Source: a virus. From it: 25,466 nucleotides of DNA. The stretch is from the IMG/VR virus record IMGVR_UViG_3300034375_006729, positions 1-25,466 of that record; one strand, 5' to 3'. This document shows, in pieces, positions 23,636-25,466 of this stretch. Positions within the stretch are counted from its first letter, which is position 1. Every line of letters begins with the position of its first letter. Under the pieces are notes generated by a model. That model did not search any database and was not told where the DNA came from. It saw nothing but the letters and a program-made list of their open reading frames with translations. A program made the translations under genes and the position numbers.

Positions 23636-23903
23636 TAAATTCTTTCTCTAAGTTTGTTATTACTTGTTTTAATTGTTCAAACACAGTGCCAGTTTCGTCA
23701 TCTTGTTCAAATGCTCCTTTACTGTCAATCTTAGTTAATTGTGTATATGATTCTTTTATTTGATTATACATATATTGAGAATAATCTTCCAACTCTTGTA
23801 TATATTCTTCTTGATCAGCTAATTCTCCAGCTAATGAATATGCTCTATATATAAAATATACTGCAATTCCTGATATTAATATAAATAAAATTATAGTAAT
23901 CAT
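23613..23903 (-). CDS. Single-helix membrane protein with coiled-coil domain
   Basis: A 96-residue protein: an N-terminal hydrophobic helix (ITIILFILISGIAVYFIYRA, 2-21) with few charges, then an acidic coiled coil (LADQEEYIQELEDYSQYMYN, and a second helix FEQLKQVITNLEKEFNAEKE near the end). The predicted arrangement is a short N-terminus outside or in the membrane and the coiled coil in the cytoplasm. Such proteins are common in phages as inner-membrane anchors, spanin-like parts or host-takeover proteins; none can be chosen here. It overlaps the HD gene by 4 bases (ATGA) and the sigma gene by 23 bases, so its translation is linked to both. No Shine-Dalgarno is needed if coupled. Function unknown; reality well supported by the tight overlaps. 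Confidence 0.72.
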   Translation of the reverse strand: MITIILFILISGIAVYFIYRAYSLAGELADQEEYIQELEDYSQYMYNQIKESYTQLTKIDSKGAFEQDDETGTVFEQLKQVITNLEKEFNAEKEKS

Positions 23904-24676
23904 GATTCTCCAAATGTTTTAAATATATCTGTTATCGATTTATCAATATCTGGGTTTTGTTCTGCTAAATTTTTAATTGCTGTTTTTTTAGTAGATTTTG
24001 TTTTTGCACTAACAGGTTTAGGTGAGTTATTTTTATGAGATCTCCATCTTTCATATTCTATTTGTGATGCCATATGATCTGCATGATGTAACAATAAAGG
24101 TAAATTTGTTTTTAATTTAGCTTGTGCTGATCTTGCAATAAAATACGGTTTATTAGCATCATCATATATACCATCATGTATTCTAATAGCTTGATATTCA
24201 TTCCACGACATTTGAACTTGATATTTTTGAAGTAAATATAGTGAAAGATCTGGAACCATTGTAAATGGAATATTTTCATTATGTTTATACATTCTTCCCA
24301 TATTCTTTCTATGCCAATCAGAAGTTTCTACTTGATATACTTCTCTTCCTTTTCCTGGAAATCCGCATTTACCTAAATCGTGATGCATGGCAGCAAACAT
24401 CATTTCATTATATTCATATCCAGACATATCAGACCCCATACTTTCCCAAGAATTATATAATTTTTCTACACAATCCATAACTCTAAGTACGTGATCAATA
24501 TATCCCCCAGCAAATGCATTATGATAATGAGCGACTGAAGAAGCAGGCATCATTACGATTCGCTCTTCATAATCATCATATAATTTATTTAATTTTTCTG
24601 CTCTATCTGGAAATAACGTATTAACTCTATTTCTATATTCATCCCAGTTCGATTTAATTTTTTCAGCTTCTAACAT
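23900..24676 (-). CDS. HD-domain phosphohydrolase
   Basis: A 258-residue protein with HD-superfamily metal ligands: H62 (GGYIDHVLRV), the H99-D100 pair in FAAMHHDLGK, H167-D168 in AIRIHDGIYDD, and HHAD at 197-200. This series (H...HD...H...D) fits metal-dependent phosphohydrolases acting on nucleotides or nucleotide second messengers. The N-terminal 50 residues are helical. The C-terminal 45 residues are Lys/Ser/Thr rich (SPKPVSAKTKSTKKTAIKNL) and probably flexible, with a final helix DKSITDIFKTFGES. In a phage it could salvage or degrade nucleotides, or counter a nucleotide-signalling defence; the sequence does not decide. It lies between a zinc-ribbon gene (23-base gap) and a membrane protein gene overlapping by 4 bases. 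The start is ATG with AAAAAG upstream. Confidence 0.85.
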   Translation of the reverse strand: MLEAEKIKSNWDEYRNRVNTLFPDRAEKLNKLYDDYEERIVMMPASSVAHYHNAFAGGYIDHVLRVMDCVEKLYNSWESMGSDMSGYEYNEMMFAAMHHDLGKCGFPGKGREVYQVETSDWHRKNMGRMYKHNENIPFTMVPDLSLYLLQKYQVQMSWNEYQAIRIHDGIYDDANKPYFIARSAQAKLKTNLPLLLHHADHMASQIEYERWRSHKNNSPKPVSAKTKSTKKTAIKNLAEQNPDIDKSITDIFKTFGES

Positions 24677-24699
24677 AACTTTTTATTTATTATAATAAA

Positions 24700-24846
24700 T
24701 TATTTGGAATATTCCAATATACCTTCTGCCATTTTAAATGTACAGAAAGAACAGACAACTGACAAAGATGTTTTTGCAACTTCTACCATATTGGTACAAT
24801 TTTCACATCTACATTGTAACATTTTTGTTGATTTTTCTTTTTTCAT
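24700..24846 (-). CDS. 48-residue zinc-ribbon protein
   Basis: I translated this small gene by hand; it is too short for most gene finders. The ATG at 24846 overlaps the previous stop codon (ATGA), a strong sign of coupling, and the frame ends with TAA at 24700. The sequence starts MKKEKSTKMLQCRCENCTNM and carries C12-x-C14-x2-C17 and C32-x2-C35, i.e. a CxxC-x14-CxxC zinc ribbon. It fills what would otherwise be an odd 166-base gap between two tightly packed genes. Small zinc ribbons in phages often bind nucleic acid or RNA polymerase; being close to the sigma-factor gene, it could be a transcription regulator, but this is inference. The C-terminus (MAEGILEYSK) is short and probably helical. 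Confidence 0.8.
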   Translation of the reverse strand: MKKEKSTKMLQCRCENCTNMVEVAKTSLSVVCSFCTFKMAEGILEYSK

Positions 24847-25466
24847 GATATAACATTTGTTTTTCCTGGTGTAGGAGGGGTGTTTTTATTTTCTTCTTCG
24901 TAATGTAATCCTTCATTGCCATTTTGACCGATAATATTCATTCGCCTGTCAGCTTCTACTTCAAGATAATCTTCGGTATCAGAATAAGGAACTGCAGCTG
25001 CATCCGATGGATGTGGTGGCCTAAATGCATCTAGATTACTATTTTTTATAACTTTTTCTCCGTATATATTTTCTTTTATATTTGGTTTAATTATTTCAAA
25101 AGCTCTATTTGCAGCAATTAATAAAACTACAGCTAATGGATCAAATACAAATATAAAAATTAATATAAACCAATTTACTACTTGATTCATAGGACGATCT
25201 AATAATTCTGATACATATTTTAACGGACCTATTTCATTAGCAACTTCTGAATTTGATTGTAAATCTAAAACTTTTAGATCTAGTTTTGTTATTGAATCTG
25301 TTAATGATTCTATTTTTAAAGATACCTTATTTCTTTGTGTTTTAAAATCATTTAATTGAGTTTGTAATACTTTTCTAGTTTTACTTGAAGTAGATGTAAT
25401 AATTTGACCAGTTTCTTTATCTCTCCATTGAACTTTATTATTTGAAAGCCCCTTTGTTAATTCAGT
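24843..25466 (-). CDS. Membrane protein with N-terminal coiled coil, 5' end beyond window
   Basis: The frame runs without a stop from the right edge to TGA at 24843, at least 207 residues, so the internal Met at 25190 is probably not the start. The visible N-terminal part is a coiled-coil-like region rich in Lys, Gln, Thr and Leu (TRKVLQTQLNDFKTQRNKVS, then KIESLTDSITKLDLKVLDLQ). It is followed by YVSELLDRP and a membrane segment (VVNWFILIFIFVFDPLAVVL, then LIAANRAFE), and then a hydrophilic acidic/proline-rich C-terminal tail of about 85 residues (DAFRPPHPSDAAAVPYSD). The stop overlaps the zinc-ribbon ATG. Topology suggests one helix, or a short helical hairpin, anchoring coiled coils at the inner membrane. 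The family is familiar from marine phage genomes but I know no function. Partial gene; coordinates at the 5' end are the window edge. Confidence 0.8.
   Translation of the reverse strand, partial: TELTKGLSNNKVQWRDKETGQIITSTSSKTRKVLQTQLNDFKTQRNKVSLKIESLTDSITKLDLKVLDLQSNSEVANEIGPLKYVSELLDRPMNQVVNWFILIFIFVFDPLAVVLLIAANRAFEIIKPNIKENIYGEKVIKNSNLDAFRPPHPSDAAAVPYSDTEDYLEVEADRRMNIIGQNGNEGLHYEEENKNTPPTPGKTNVIS

Noticed and set aside
1032-24480. Plus-strand open frames of 60-135 codons (for example 2849-3187, 3865-4209, 5277-5639, 12396-12749, 18528-18935)
   Set aside because: All lie opposite well-supported minus-strand genes, are rich in Ile/Phe/Leu as expected for the antisense of AT-rich coding DNA, and have no motifs or plausible ribosome-binding context.
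24843-25190. Start at 25190 for the right-edge membrane protein
   Set aside because: The frame stays open to the window edge and the upstream part forms a coherent coiled coil, so this Met is most likely internal.
1-25466. tRNA genes, CRISPR arrays, insertion sequences, att sites
   Set aside because: Gaps are too short, no cloverleaf, regularly spaced direct repeats, transposase or integrase was seen on either strand.

Overview
The window looks like part of a strictly lytic, T4-related myovirus genome with very low G+C (my estimate is roughly 27-30% overall). Every gene I can support is on the minus strand, so the map is read from right to left. Genes are packed end to end with overlaps or gaps of a few bases, and no gene-free stretch exceeds about 180 bases. 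There are no tRNAs, insertion sequences, CRISPR arrays or integrase genes. Several starts have Shine-Dalgarno sequences (AGGAG, AAAGG, AAGGA). The host is therefore probably an AT-rich bacterium that uses Shine-Dalgarno initiation. A marine host such as a SAR11-type alphaproteobacterium is plausible but not proven. Protein style (Gly-Ser and Thr-Gly-Ser rich appendage proteins, short MIKLKNILNE-type N-termini) resembles marine T4-like phages.

Layout in transcription order. (A) 25466-22474: an edge-truncated membrane/coiled-coil protein, a 48-residue zinc-ribbon protein, an HD-domain hydrolase, a one-helix membrane/coiled-coil protein, a T4 gp55-like late sigma factor and a conserved coiled-coil protein. 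(B) 22481-7370: the virion tail and baseplate block. It holds a gp5-like hub/spike, a helical protein, a small hypothetical protein, gp25-like and gp6-like wedge proteins, then fibre or decoration proteins including a DNRLRE-like protein, a poly-proline protein, a 1243-residue baseplate/LamG protein, and two adhesin-like proteins sharing a C-terminal domain. (C) 7369-6338: a minimal protein-kinase-fold protein and a T7-type endonuclease I, both continuing the structural operon. (D) 6337-6161: a 177-base regulatory gap with a candidate promoter and inverted repeats. (E) 6160-2118: a TOPRIM primase with a degenerate zinc ribbon and a single-chain fusion of the SbcD/Mre11 (T4 gp47) nuclease with the SbcC/Rad50 (gp46) ATPase. 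(F) 2092-1: the 5' part of another large tail-fibre-type gene.

The sigma factor probably drives the structural genes late in infection. An exact 9-mer, ATATTTATA on the coding strand, occurs five times in the window and every copy lies in an intergenic gap, which makes it a candidate late promoter or 5'-UTR element. One copy sits in the loop and one arm of an intrinsic-terminator hairpin just upstream of an adhesin gene. That is reminiscent of T4 genes whose late promoter lies inside a hairpin that forms only on read-through RNA. The most unusual points are the one-polypeptide Mre11-Rad50 fusion, the primase that has lost three of four zinc ligands, the kinase that ends two residues after the motif MI, at its DFG-equivalent Asp plus one residue, the terminator/motif overlap, and the recombination cassette nested between tail genes.
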